Positions 18,747 through 28,439 are shown, counted from the first letter of the stretch. The stretch is DNA of 64,000 nt from Pseudomonadota bacterium (GCA_005778355.1 SXON01000112.1:28636-92635), one strand, 5' to 3'. Made by a program: numbers and translations. The notes: generated by a model not told the origin, from the letters alone.

Positions 18747-20687
18747 TCAAGTCGGCTCGACGTCGAGCACGGTGTACGCCACCTCCGCCGAGTCGGGGTC
18801 GGTGGTGAAGAGCCGCCCCTGGCGCAGTCTCCCCCCTTCGAGCATCATTCCCGTCGCCTCGGGACGCCCCGCGCGTACCGGCACGAAGCGCCACCATGCC
18901 CGCGAGCCAGGGTGAACCCGGGCGCCGATGGCCAGTGATACACGCCCCATTGTCCACCGTGGATTCACCTCGATGAGAGGGTCGATAAAAAGCCCATCTT
19001 TATCTTGATACACGAGTGTATCAACGCCGGCGGGCCCCTCCACGCCGAGCGTGGCCAGACGGGGGCCCAGGAACTCGCCCACCTCCACCGCGAGCCGAGA
19101 CAACCACGTGCGGTCCCCGCCCTCGCCGCCCACCCACCGGCGCAGCTCGAGTGACTCCTGTTCGAGCCACCGACTGGGCCGCGTGCCAGTGAATTGCCCG
19201 CGGGCGTCGGTGTCGAAGCGCACCATGCCCCGGAGGTGTGCCCGAGCCTCGAAGACGTCGTAGTGAAAGCTCAGGTCGAGCACCCGCTGAACCCAGGGCT
19301 CCGCGCGGAGGCGCCCGTGCAGTGCGAGCTGTTTCTCGATCCACGACTCGACCGCCGGGGCGACGGCGCCGCGCACACGCCCTCGACCGGCGGTGGAAAA
19401 CGGTGACTTGACCACCCAGCCCCGTGAGAGCGCCGCGGCCGCCTCCGCCGGTGTCTGCACGATCTCCCCGCTGATACACCTGACACATCGATGATGTATC
19501 ACCATCGAGAGTTCCTGCTTCCACGCGAGGTGTTGCACCTTGTCGGCGGCGACGCGCAGTCCCGGCTGGTATGCGCGCCCCTCGCGGACGAGGGCGAGGC
19601 CGGTGGACGTGATGCCCGGTCCCCGGCCCCATGGCTCCAACCGTGCAAGCTTGCGCCCGCGGAGCAGTTCGAGGCTCGCGACTGTCTCGGGGAGCGGGGC
19701 GCCAGCCGCCGCCATCTCCCGCGCCCAGGCCTCGCCCGGCGGCCGCGGGGTAACGATCACGTCGTCGGAGGCCGCCAGCCAGGACATGAGCGGGGCCAGG
19801 TCCTCGGCGAGCGAACGCGCGGTGCGCGTCGGCGCATGACCGGGCCGACTCCGCGCGAGCTCGTCTTCAACAGAGGGGTTGAACACCCAGGCAGCGGGTG
19901 GGCGCCCCTTCGATGCCTGATGTCGCGACAGTCGCTCGATGAAGTCCTCGCCAAGGCCGGCACGGCGGCGCCCCTCCACGTCGAAGCTCGGTCCACGCGC
20001 TCGCGCGAGACCGAGGGGCGGCGCGAGGGCGCTAGAGAGCACGCTCCAGTCGTCGCGAGCGGGGTCTTTCCACCGGTGGAACCAGGACAGGCCGAAACGT
20101 ACGTGGCCCACCTCGTCGTCGTGTACCTGCCGGAGCACACGCGCGGTGTCGATGTCGCCGACGGACCGGAACTGGCCCTCGAAGTGAAGCGCATAGTCCA
20201 GGTTTGCCTGCTCGAAAACCAGCGCCATGCGCATCACGTAGTCGAGCGGCGACCCCATGCCCTGGAGCGCCCGCCAGAAGAAGTCGTTCAGAGGCAACTC
20301 GCCGAGTTGCACCCCCAGCACCGCCATGCGCTCGAGGTACAGGCGAAGGTGCGCTTGCTCCTCGCCAAGCGTGGTCGCGATGCCGGCGCGGAAGGCTCTC
20401 GGGGCATCGGGAAAGGCGAGCAATGTGGCAGCCATCGCCTCGAGCGCGAGGAGCTCGTGGTTGGCGAAGCGATGGAGTAATCTCCCGCGCGCGACGGCGT
20501 CGTCGAGTTGTCCCGGCAGCGCCGCTCGCTCGCGCGCGCCAGAGAAGCCGAGCCCAGGCGGGCGCGCGGGCCGGTCGACACGCACGCTGGCACCTGGCGC
20601 ATGGTCCGTCCACGAGGACGGCGACCAGAGCTTTCCCTCGAGCGTGGTGGCTCCGAGGATCGACTCCGCCCACGCCCGTAGCTCCAT
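18747..20687 (-). CDS. DUF455 (ferritin-like) domain fused to ATP-grasp-like C-terminal domain
   Basis: MELRAWAESILGATTLEGKLW...FANHELLALEAMAATLLAFPDAP (DUF455) then VVKSPFSTAGRGRVRG...LFIDPLIEVNPRWTMGRVSLAIG (ATP-grasp-like). Confidence 0.65.
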   Translation of the reverse strand: MELRAWAESILGATTLEGKLWSPSSWTDHAPGASVRVDRPARPPGLGFSGARERAALPGQLDDAVARGRLLHRFANHELLALEAMAATLLAFPDAPRAFRAGIATTLGEEQAHLRLYLERMAVLGVQLGELPLNDFFWRALQGMGSPLDYVMRMALVFEQANLDYALHFEGQFRSVGDIDTARVLRQVHDDEVGHVRFGLSWFHRWKDPARDDWSVLSSALAPPLGLARARGPSFDVEGRRRAGLGEDFIERLSRHQASKGRPPAAWVFNPSVEDELARSRPGHAPTRTARSLAEDLAPLMSWLAASDDVIVTPRPPGEAWAREMAAAGAPLPETVASLELLRGRKLARLEPWGRGPGITSTGLALVREGRAYQPGLRVAADKVQHLAWKQELSMVIHHRCVRCISGEIVQTPAEAAAALSRGWVVKSPFSTAGRGRVRGAVAPAVESWIEKQLALHGRLRAEPWVQRVLDLSFHYDVFEARAHLRGMVRFDTDARGQFTGTRPSRWLEQESLELRRWVGGEGGDRTWLSRLAVEVGEFLGPRLATLGVEGPAGVDTLVYQDKDGLFIDPLIEVNPRWTMGRVSLAIGARVHPGSRAWWRFVPVRAGRPEATGMMLEGGRLRQGRLFTTDPDSAEVAYTVLDVEPT

Positions 20688-20743
20688 GGAGCGCCCGTAG
20701 CGCTCCGGGGCACGGGATAGCAAGCGGGCCCCGAGGAACTGCC

Positions 20744-22582
20744 GTGCTGCTCGCTGCCACCCAGATCGAGAAAGCCTGGGGGGATCGCATGATCCTCCAT
20801 GGGGTGGATCTCGTCGTTCAACCCGGCGAGATCGTGGGGCTGGTTGGGCCGAACGGCTGCGGCAAGTCCACCCTCCTGTCGATCCTCGCGGGCACCGAGT
20901 CGCCCGACCACGGCTCCGTCGACCGGCGGGCCGCCGTGGGGCACCTCGCGCAAGACCCGGAGCTCCCCCCCGGCACCGTGCGCGGCGCCGCCGAGGCTGC
21001 CCTGGCGTGGCACACCGAGCTCCTGGCCGGGTGGGAGGCGGCGATGCACGCGGGCAACGAGCGCGAGGCGGCTCGCCTCCAGTCGCGGCTCGACACCGTG
21101 GGCTGGGATCTCGGCCACACGGTGGACGCCGTCCTGTCGCGACTGCGTTGTCCCCCGGGAAACGCCGACGTGGGCCACCTCTCCGGTGGCGAGCGGCGAC
21201 GCGTGGCGCTGGCTCGCGCACTCCTCGCCTCCCCCGACCTGCTCCTCCTGGACGAGCCGACCAACCATCTCAACGCCGAGACGGTGGAGTGGCTCGAGGG
21301 CTTCCTGGGCAGCTTCAAGGGTGGCGCCGTGCTCGTGACACACGACCGATACATGCTGGAGCGCGTCGCGACGCGAATCGTCGAAGTCGAGGAGGGCGTG
21401 GCCATCTCATACCCAGGTAGCTACGCCGATTATCTTGTGGCGCGAGCCGAGCGACAGCTGGCGTTGGAACGCGCCGACGACGCCCGGCTCAACGTCATCG
21501 CTCGTGAGGCCGAGTGGGCCAGCCGCTCCCCCGGCGCGCAAATGAAGAAGCAGAAAGCGCGGCTGGATCGGCTGGCCGCCCTGCAGGCCCAACCGGGCAT
21601 GCGTCGTGAAGAGAACATGCAGTTCTCCCTGAGCACCGGCGGCGTGAAGCTCGGTCGCACGCTGGTGGATGCCCGCGGCCTGCGCAAGAAGTTCGGCGAC
21701 CGGCGCATCATCTGGGACCTTGACCTCGACATCGGGCCTGGCGAGCGCATCGGCGTGGTCGGCCCCAACGGGGCGGGCAAGTCCACGCTTCTCGGCCTGC
21801 TCACCGGCAGCATTGCACCCGACTCCGGCACGATCCAGCGGGCGCCCCGGCTTCGCGCCGCGGTGCTCGACCAGGCCCGCACGGGGCTGGACCTCGGCGA
21901 CACCGTGTGGGAGGCCGCCGGCGGGGGCAATGACAGCGTCACGGTGGGCGAACGCCCCGTGCACGTGGCCGGCTTCTTGCGACGGTTCTTGTTCCCTCGC
22001 GAGATGCTGTCGCAGAAGGTGGCGGGGCTCTCTGGCGGCGAACGCGCGCGACTGCTGCTCGCGAAGCTCATGCTCCAGGGCGCCAACCTCATCCTGCTCG
22101 ACGAGCCCACCACCGACCTCGACCTCACCACCCTCGCGGTGCTCGAAGAGGCGTTGATCGACTACGACGGCGCGGTGATCGTGGTGACCCATGACCGCGC
22201 CTTTCTCGACCGAGTGTGCACCGGCGTGCTCGCATTCCACGGCAACGGCCGGGTGGTCCGCTACGCCAGTCGCCTGCAGTGGCTCGCGGCCATGGCGGCC
22301 GAGCCGGAGTCGAGTGTCGAGTCCACCCGACCGGTCACGACGGCCGCCCCCGCTGCGCCGGCGCGCCGGAAGCTCAGCTGGAAAGAAACCCAGGAACTCG
22401 CGCGGCTACCGGCCGAGCTCGAGAAGCTGGAGGCCGACAAGGCCGCGCTCGAGGCCCAGCTGGCCGACCCCTCGTCCTGGAAGGGCGGCCAGGGCGCTGG
22501 CCTGTCGCGACAGCTGGCCGACATGAGCACGAAGATCGAGACGGCCTATGCGCGCTGGTCAGACCTCGAGTCGCGGCAGTAG
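20744..22582 (+). CDS. ABC-F family ATP-binding protein, Uup-like
   Basis: Two Walker A (GPNGCGKSTLLS, GPNGAGKSTLLG) and two signature motifs (LSGGERRRVALARALL, LSGGERARLLLAKLML); coiled Uup-like C-terminus. Start GTG 20744; the N-terminal part of the 792-aa ORF is spurious. Confidence 0.85.
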   Translation: MLLAATQIEKAWGDRMILHGVDLVVQPGEIVGLVGPNGCGKSTLLSILAGTESPDHGSVDRRAAVGHLAQDPELPPGTVRGAAEAALAWHTELLAGWEAAMHAGNEREAARLQSRLDTVGWDLGHTVDAVLSRLRCPPGNADVGHLSGGERRRVALARALLASPDLLLLDEPTNHLNAETVEWLEGFLGSFKGGAVLVTHDRYMLERVATRIVEVEEGVAISYPGSYADYLVARAERQLALERADDARLNVIAREAEWASRSPGAQMKKQKARLDRLAALQAQPGMRREENMQFSLSTGGVKLGRTLVDARGLRKKFGDRRIIWDLDLDIGPGERIGVVGPNGAGKSTLLGLLTGSIAPDSGTIQRAPRLRAAVLDQARTGLDLGDTVWEAAGGGNDSVTVGERPVHVAGFLRRFLFPREMLSQKVAGLSGGERARLLLAKLMLQGANLILLDEPTTDLDLTTLAVLEEALIDYDGAVIVVTHDRAFLDRVCTGVLAFHGNGRVVRYASRLQWLAAMAAEPESSVESTRPVTTAAPAAPARRKLSWKETQELARLPAELEKLEADKAALEAQLADPSSWKGGQGAGLSRQLADMSTKIETAYARWSDLESRQ

Positions 22583-22584
22583 GG

Positions 22585-23493
22585 CTAGGCTTCAGACCAC
22601 GGGGGCGTAGGCCAGAGCTCGCCAAGGAACTCCAGGAACGCGCGAACCCGGGCGGGCAGATGGGTGCGGTGCGGTCGGACCGCCCAGAAGTACTGGGTGA
22701 TCGGCTCGTGAGTCTTGATCACCGTGCGCAGGCGGCCGCTGGCGAGGTGATCGTGCACCTCGAAGTCAGGTAGGTACACCAGCCCGAGGCCGGCCAGGGC
22801 GCCGTCGAGCAAGGCATCCGTGGAATTCGACGTGACCGGGCCGTTGACGTTGACGACGGTCTCTTCCTTGCCCTTCTTGAAGCGCCAGGCGCGCGGATTC
22901 GCCATGCCCGAGTAGATGAGGCAGCGGTGCTTGGCGAGGTCGGTGGGCCGGTTGATGGGCGGGGCGCCGTCCAGGTATGTCGGCGACCCCACCGCCAGCA
23001 CCCGGAAAGACCAGAGCCGCTTCGCCACGAGCGAGTTGTTCTCGATGGTCCCGCCGCGCACGGCGAGGTCGTAGCCCTCGGCCACCAGGTCGACCTTCCG
23101 ATCCGTCAAGTCGACCAGGGAGTTCAACTCCGGAAAACGCTTCTGGAAGTTTGCGATCTCTGCCGAGAGGTAGCGGCGGCCGAAGGAAACGGGCAACGAC
23201 ACCCGCAACGTGCCCACCACCTCGTCGCGCTCGGCGCTGGCGCGCGCCTCGGCGTGCCGCATCGACTCGAGCAGCGGCGAGGCTGTCTCGAAGAAGGTGA
23301 GGCCGGTGTGCGTGGTGGAGATGCGCCGGGTGGACCGATGGAGCAGTCGCACCCCCAGCCGTGTCTCGAGCTGCGTCACCAGCCGACTCGCATGGCTCCG
23401 GGAGATCCCCAGCAGTTTTGAAGCCGATGCGTAGCTGCCCGCCTCGACGACGCGGACGAACACCTCGACATCAGTGAGCTGCTTCAGCGACAT
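22585..23493 (-). CDS. LysR-family transcriptional regulator
   Basis: LTDVEVFVRVVEAGSYASASKLLGISRSHASRLVTQLETRLGVRLLHRSTRRI. Confidence 0.9.
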   Translation of the reverse strand: MSLKQLTDVEVFVRVVEAGSYASASKLLGISRSHASRLVTQLETRLGVRLLHRSTRRISTTHTGLTFFETASPLLESMRHAEARASAERDEVVGTLRVSLPVSFGRRYLSAEIANFQKRFPELNSLVDLTDRKVDLVAEGYDLAVRGGTIENNSLVAKRLWSFRVLAVGSPTYLDGAPPINRPTDLAKHRCLIYSGMANPRAWRFKKGKEETVVNVNGPVTSNSTDALLDGALAGLGLVYLPDFEVHDHLASGRLRTVIKTHEPITQYFWAVRPHRTHLPARVRAFLEFLGELWPTPPWSEA

Positions 23494-23556
23494 GGAGCGA
23501 CCCTCTTCGGGAACGGGCTAGGGGGAGGTGGGCACGCGGCGGCGGTCTGCGGCGGA

Positions 23557-24174
23557 ATGTCGCATGTATCGGGTGCCGGCCGCCACCGCAAAGTGCGTGG
23601 AGATCTCGCAGTGGGCAGCACGCAGCCAGCGCTCGACAAGATCACCTTACGACGCGACGTGCGGAGGGACTTGGACTCGCTCGATCCCGCCTGGGCGGCG
23701 AGGGCGTCGCATGCGGCACTGGCGTGGTTGGCCCCCGAGATCGCGCACGGCACCGTGCTGGCCTATGCCCCCCTGCGCGGCGAGGTGCAGCTCGATCCGG
23801 TCCTGGTGGCCCTGGCCACCGAGGGTCGCCTGGTCCTTCCACGGGTTGAGGCCGGGGCCCTGCGCCTCCACCGCGTGGACCGCCTCGACGGCCTGCGTCG
23901 AGGCGCGATGGGCATCCGGGAACCCACCCCCGAGCATCCCGGCGTGGCACCGGGCGACATCGACACGGTAATCGTGCCTGGACTGGCCTTCGGTCGCGAC
24001 GGCTCGCGCCTTGGACGGGGCGGGGGCTACTACGATCAACTGCTACCCACGCTCCGCGCTCGCCGCGTGGCCCTGTGTTTCGCACGCCAAGTCCTCCAGT
24101 CCGTGCCCACCGAGCCGCATGATGAGCGGGTGGTGGTGATCGTCACCGAGGAAGGCCGCTGGGCAGTGGGATAG
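23557..24174 (+). CDS. 5-formyltetrahydrofolate cyclo-ligase
   Basis: TVIVPGLAFGRDGSRLGRGGGYYDQLLP...CFARQVLQSVPTEPHDERV. Confidence 0.85.
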   Translation: MSHVSGAGRHRKVRGDLAVGSTQPALDKITLRRDVRRDLDSLDPAWAARASHAALAWLAPEIAHGTVLAYAPLRGEVQLDPVLVALATEGRLVLPRVEAGALRLHRVDRLDGLRRGAMGIREPTPEHPGVAPGDIDTVIVPGLAFGRDGSRLGRGGGYYDQLLPTLRARRVALCFARQVLQSVPTEPHDERVVVIVTEEGRWAVG

Positions 24175-24183
24175 TGCCGCGCC

Positions 24184-24567
24184 ATGTCCCAGCCGAGCGC
24201 GTTGCCCCTTCCCCTCTTGATCTTCGGCGCCTTGCTGAGCACGCAGCTCATCCTGGTGGTGATCTCCTTGGTGGTGGAGCCGACAGGGAACAACCCCTCC
24301 ATCGGCCCCTTCCTCGTGCTCCCCGCCGCAGCCACCGCCGGCCTGTCGCTCGTGGCGCCTCACATCTTCGGGCCGAAAGTCGACCGTTTTACCCTGCACA
24401 TCATCCGCTGGGCACTGGCTGAGTCAGCCACGTTGTTCGGCTTCATCATCGCTCATGTGGGTGCGCCGCGCCTCTTCCAGGCCGCCTGCACGGCCATGGC
24501 GCTCGTCGCCATGTTCGCCGCCTTTCCTCCCCGCGACCTCGCCCCCGGCCAGCGCCGGGGTCGCTAG
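24184..24567 (+). CDS. small membrane protein
   Basis: Multiple hydrophobic segments (LLIFGALLSTQLILVVISLVV; ESATLFGFIIAHVG). Confidence 0.55.
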   Translation: MSQPSALPLPLLIFGALLSTQLILVVISLVVEPTGNNPSIGPFLVLPAAATAGLSLVAPHIFGPKVDRFTLHIIRWALAESATLFGFIIAHVGAPRLFQAACTAMALVAMFAAFPPRDLAPGQRRGR

Positions 24568-24604
24568 GGACGGCGAACGCAGGTCCGCGGGTTAGCGCCC
24601 TCCT

Positions 24605-25168
24605 GTGCTGTTCACTTTCGCCCTCGCCCTCGCCCAGCCGCCCACCTTCCCCGCCCTCACCACCGAGGAGCGGACCAAGTTCGACAGCGGTCATCTCGTC
24701 ATCCGGGCCGACACCAGCTCGCCCACCACGGTGTCGACCGGCATCGTGAAGGTGGAGGCGCCGCCTTCGCTCCTGTGGACGGAGACGCTCGACTTCCCGG
24801 CGCGCTTGCCCGAGAATCCCACACTCAAGAGCATCGACGAGTACGGCCGTATCTCGCCCGACAACTGGTACGTGCGCTTCGAGATGTCGATCTACGGCAT
24901 CCACGTGACCATTCACGACCACTGGACCTGCTTCCCCGCCGAGTTCTACTGCACCTGGGTGCAGGACCCCGACGCGAAGAGCGACGTGCGCGAGGAGAAG
25001 GGCTGGCTCCTGGTGGTGCCGCACCCGGAGGGCAGCGCCATCGCCTTCCACAGCGAGTTCATCTCGGAGGTGTGGGCACCGTCGTGGATCCGGAAGTGGC
25101 TGGCCAACGACAGCATGGTCAACGTGCTCGACAAGCTCCGCGTACGCACCGAGCGGAAGGCCAAGTAG
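24605..25168 (+). CDS. secreted SRPBCC/START-like protein
   Basis: Signal peptide-like N-terminus; WTETLDFPARLPENPTLKSIDEYGR...FHSEFISEVWAPSWIRKWL. Confidence 0.5.
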   Translation: MLFTFALALAQPPTFPALTTEERTKFDSGHLVIRADTSSPTTVSTGIVKVEAPPSLLWTETLDFPARLPENPTLKSIDEYGRISPDNWYVRFEMSIYGIHVTIHDHWTCFPAEFYCTWVQDPDAKSDVREEKGWLLVVPHPEGSAIAFHSEFISEVWAPSWIRKWLANDSMVNVLDKLRVRTERKAK

Positions 25169-25169
25169 C

Positions 25170-25880
25170 CTAGGGCAAGCAGGGGATCGGCTTGCCATCG
25201 CCACCGGGCTGCGGGGTGCAGCCCAGCCCGTAGCGGGCCGCCACGTCGGCCGCGTGCACCTCGACCCCGCGCATGAAGCTCGCCATCGAGGACCGGGTGT
25301 AGGCCTCGGCCGCCTCGGCGGGGATGTTGCCCCCGAGATCGACCCGCACCTGATACACGGCCAGTGTATCAGATGTATCAATCGGCACCAGCAGCCAAGA
25401 ACCGGCGTTGTCGGCCATCGTGAGCGCACCATCAAACGCTGCCGCGTCAGTACGACCGCGAGACTCCTCCAGCCGCGCATTGTCGATACGCCATGCCCGC
25501 TCCCACACGCCGGTCGACAGCGCCAAGGTCGCGTTGTTTCGTAAGCGCAGCACCCAGTGACGGTCTTGCACCGGCCAGGGCATGTCGAGGCGTTGGTACA
25601 GGAGCTTGGGCGACGACCAGCGGCCTTCCAGCGCGATCTCGGTGAGCCCATCCACGTCTTCGCTGAGCCGATCGTCCGTGAGCGAGAGCCAAACGAGCGA
25701 CTGCGGCACGTGCATGAGACCCACCCCCACGGCGCTATCGGCGCCGGTGATCCGTCCCACGCGACCGGCCGCCGCGTCGTCAAAAACCGAGCGAGGCAAG
25801 GCCGGCGGCGGGTTCTCGGCCATCTGCTGCACTGCGGCCGCGACCTCCGCCCACTTCACGGCGAGGGCGGCAGCGTCCAT
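25170..25880 (-). CDS. START/SRPBCC-like hypothetical protein
   Basis: DRHWVLRLRNNATL...DNAGSWLLVPIDTSDTLAVYQVRVDLGGNIP. Confidence 0.5.
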   Translation of the reverse strand: MDAAALAVKWAEVAAAVQQMAENPPPALPRSVFDDAAAGRVGRITGADSAVGVGLMHVPQSLVWLSLTDDRLSEDVDGLTEIALEGRWSSPKLLYQRLDMPWPVQDRHWVLRLRNNATLALSTGVWERAWRIDNARLEESRGRTDAAAFDGALTMADNAGSWLLVPIDTSDTLAVYQVRVDLGGNIPAEAAEAYTRSSMASFMRGVEVHAADVAARYGLGCTPQPGGDGKPIPCLP

Positions 25881-25883
25881 CCC

Positions 25884-26309
25884 CTAGTTGAACACGAAGG
25901 GGTGTGAGGTCATCACCGTGCCCCCGCTGGGCGCGGGGAACTTGAGTCGCTTGACCCCCGCAACCACACAGTCCTCGAGCATCGGATTGCCGAGGTTCGA
26001 CTCCGCAGTCTTGGCGTTGGCCACCGCGCCCGTGGAGGTGATCTCCCACGACACCACCATGCGTCCCCGGGGGCCCGACCCGCCGTAGCGGCTCACGCAG
26101 TCCTGCACGGTCCAGCTCCCCTTCTTCACGACCGCGGAGATCTGGCTCGGGAGCAGCTCGCCCTGGCCAGCATCCATGTCGCGGCCCTCGTCCAGGTCGG
26201 CGGTGGTGTCGGTGGCTGGCGCCTCGCTGGATGCCGAGGGGGGCGGCGCGTCCATGTCGAACTCGGCCTCGTCCTTGGCGGCGGCAGACAAGAGGAAGGC
26301 CAACAACAT
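25884..26309 (-). CDS. AgmX/PglI C-terminal domain-like protein
   Basis: ISAVVKKGSWTVQDCVSRYGGSGPRGRMVVSWEITSTGAVANAKTAESNLGNPMLEDCVVAGVKRLKFPAPSGG. Confidence 0.65.
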   Translation of the reverse strand: MLLAFLLSAAAKDEAEFDMDAPPPSASSEAPATDTTADLDEGRDMDAGQGELLPSQISAVVKKGSWTVQDCVSRYGGSGPRGRMVVSWEITSTGAVANAKTAESNLGNPMLEDCVVAGVKRLKFPAPSGGTVMTSHPFVFN

Positions 26310-26361
26310 CGGTCACCCCGGGGCGGCGGAATCCTAGCGCAATACGCGCCAGAACAGAAGT

Positions 26362-27060
26362 ATGATCGACCCCTACGCGAAGATCGCCCGGTGGTACGAC
26401 GCCGAGTTCGAGGGCGCGAGCGCCGATATCCGCAGCTTCGTAGGCCGGAATGTCGGTCCTCGGGTGCTCGTTCTCGGGTGTGGTACCGGCCGGGTGTGTC
26501 GGGGTTTCCCTCCTGATCGGCAGGTGGTGGGGCTCGACTTGAGCGCCCCGATGATCGCGGCCGCGCGGGCGCGAGGGGGCGACTACCAGGTGGCCGACAT
26601 GCGGCATTTCGACTTCGGCGTGTTCGACGAGGTGATCATCCCCAACGGCAGTTTCGCCTTCTTGCGCTCCCGCGCGGACCGTGCCGCCTGCCTCGCCGCC
26701 TGCGCCCGAGCGGCCGCCGTGCTCACCATCGACGTGCCGATGCCCGACTACGTGCTCCTCGGCCAGCCGCATACGCCCGAGCGACCCGCGTGGCAAGGTG
26801 TGGTGGAGGGCGTGGACGTCCAGCGTACGCGCGAGGTTTTTCGCGAGCCGGTGGCGCAGCGCCTGCGACTGGTCGACCGGTACTACGCCGGGAGCGAAGT
26901 GGTCGTGAGCGAGCTTGTGCTCCACCTGTTCACGCGCGACGAGATGGAGTGGATGCTGGAGGCGGCTGGCTTCTATGTGGACGAGGCCTGGGGCGATCAC
27001 GCTGGCGGCGCTGTGCGCGAAGGCTGCGATCGCCTGCTGGTGCGGGCGATGCGGTTCTAG
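26362..27060 (+). CDS. class I SAM-dependent methyltransferase
   Basis: VLVLGCGTGRVCRGF...VVGLDLSAPMIAAARARG (motif I and post-I). Confidence 0.8.
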   Translation: MIDPYAKIARWYDAEFEGASADIRSFVGRNVGPRVLVLGCGTGRVCRGFPPDRQVVGLDLSAPMIAAARARGGDYQVADMRHFDFGVFDEVIIPNGSFAFLRSRADRAACLAACARAAAVLTIDVPMPDYVLLGQPHTPERPAWQGVVEGVDVQRTREVFREPVAQRLRLVDRYYAGSEVVVSELVLHLFTRDEMEWMLEAAGFYVDEAWGDHAGGAVREGCDRLLVRAMRF

Positions 27061-27130
27061 CGAAGGGTGCCAACGATCCCCGTCCGGGACGGGTCGGTGC
27101 AGCCGAGGCAGGCGCGGCCGGTGATGGCAA
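27061..27130 (-). pseudogene. remnant of the 3' end of the neighbouring MopE-like gene (28458..29582)
   Basis: Frame ...ITGRACLGCTDPSRTGIVGTLR* versus ...FTGRACLDCTNQSWTGIVGTIR*; clear nucleotide identity to 28460-28524. Confidence 0.65.
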
Positions 27131-27218
27131 CGGCGGTGGTGCACCGCCGGGTGGGGCGCGGTTACGCTGCAATCGTGCCCGATGCCCGCCGCAACTCGCC
27201 CGTGCGCAAGGTCCGCGG

Positions 27219-28439
27219 ATGACGACAGCGCCAGGCGCGCCGCGCGAGGGACTCTGGGCGCTCCTCCTCGCCGTGGCCGCCGCAGGGTGCGCCCCGGGCG
27301 GCCCCAGCGAGGGTAGCCCGGAGGATGACAGCGCAGGGAACCCGGTCGACAGCGCCGACTCCGCGTCGTGCACGCCGGCCGCAGGCTCCCTCTCCCTGTC
27401 CCTCGGAACGCAGGTGCCCGTCGGGGCGCTGGGGGTCTTCGCTCGGGCCGTGCACCGCGACTCGGCGTTCACGGTGTACTACGCTCAGGGGTCCGTCTAT
27501 CTCTACCAGGCCTTCGACGCGGATTGGGTGGCCACGGGTGGCGAGGCCCAGCTCACCCCGGAGGGGGAGTCCGAGCGCGACCACGCGCTGACCTTCGATG
27601 GCCAGGGCACGTTCCATCTCGCTTCGGTGCGGGGGGAAGACGGCGACCCACCGTCGATGTCGCTGGCGAGGTTCGGCGCCGACAACGTCCGCGTGGGCAG
27701 CGGTCTCACGTACGAAGTGTCCGGGCCCAGCATCGATCCCGTCCTGGCGGTGATCGACGGGCAGGTGCTGGCAGGCACCGAGCATCGCGGCGAGGGCACC
27801 TGGGACGGCAACATGCCGCCCGACGACGAGGTGGAGCGAGGACTCGCCGTGCGGGTGTACGACACGGACCTCGTGTTCTCGCACGAGGTGCGGCGACTCG
27901 CCGACATTCCCGGCGCGGCGGCGCCCGGGTAGTTCTGGGGCCTCGGCTCGGCGCTCGTCGAGGCGGAGGGCTACCGTGTGCTCTTCGCGGCCTCCGCGAT
28001 CGGCGACACCACCCACTTTAGCGATGGCGAGAGCGCCGGCGCGCGACAGATCTTCGCGCTCCGCTTCGACGCGAACCTCGACTTCGTCGACGCCTTCGGC
28101 CCCCTCACCAACACCACCAACGACAACTACTGGAGCACCGGCGCGGTGTTCGACGACGGCTACTACTTCGTGGCGCACACCTACCGTCGGCCGGAGGACG
28201 GGTCGGTGCCGATGCGCGACTCCGGCGGCGTGGAAACCGACGCGGCGAACGTGCAACTCGAAGTGTACAACGCCTGCTTCGACCCGGTCGCGAGCCTCGC
28301 CATCACCGCCTACACCCCCGAGGAGATCGACCTCGGGGGGGGCGCGCACCGAGCGGGCCTCCTCGCCGTCGACGACCGGCTCTACGTGACCTACGACGAC
28401 GGCGAGGCCAGGGTTCGCGAGGTCGTCGTGAGCCGCTGA
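27219..28439 (+). pseudogene. putative lipoprotein interrupted by in-frame TAG at 27930-27932
   Basis: MTTAPGAPREGLWALLLAVAAAGCAPGG...DIPGAAAPG*FWGLGSALVEAEGYRVLFAASAIGD...; ORF 27978..28439 is in the same frame after the TAG. Confidence 0.7.

Noticed and set aside
20204-20743. N-terminal 180-aa extension of the ABC-F ORF
   Set aside because: Arg/Pro/Ala-rich shadow translation overlapping the opposite-strand DUF455 gene; ABC-F homology begins at GTG 20744.
23494-23640. 6S RNA upstream of the 5-FTHF cyclo-ligase gene (a known synteny in proteobacteria)
   Set aside because: I could not recognise the 6S central-bubble structure by eye; needs Infernal/Rfam.
28335-28342. G8 tract as a phase-variable switch
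   Set aside because: Near the 3' end of a gene already carrying a TAG; frame reads through sensibly with 8 G, so weak evidence compared with the C10 tract.
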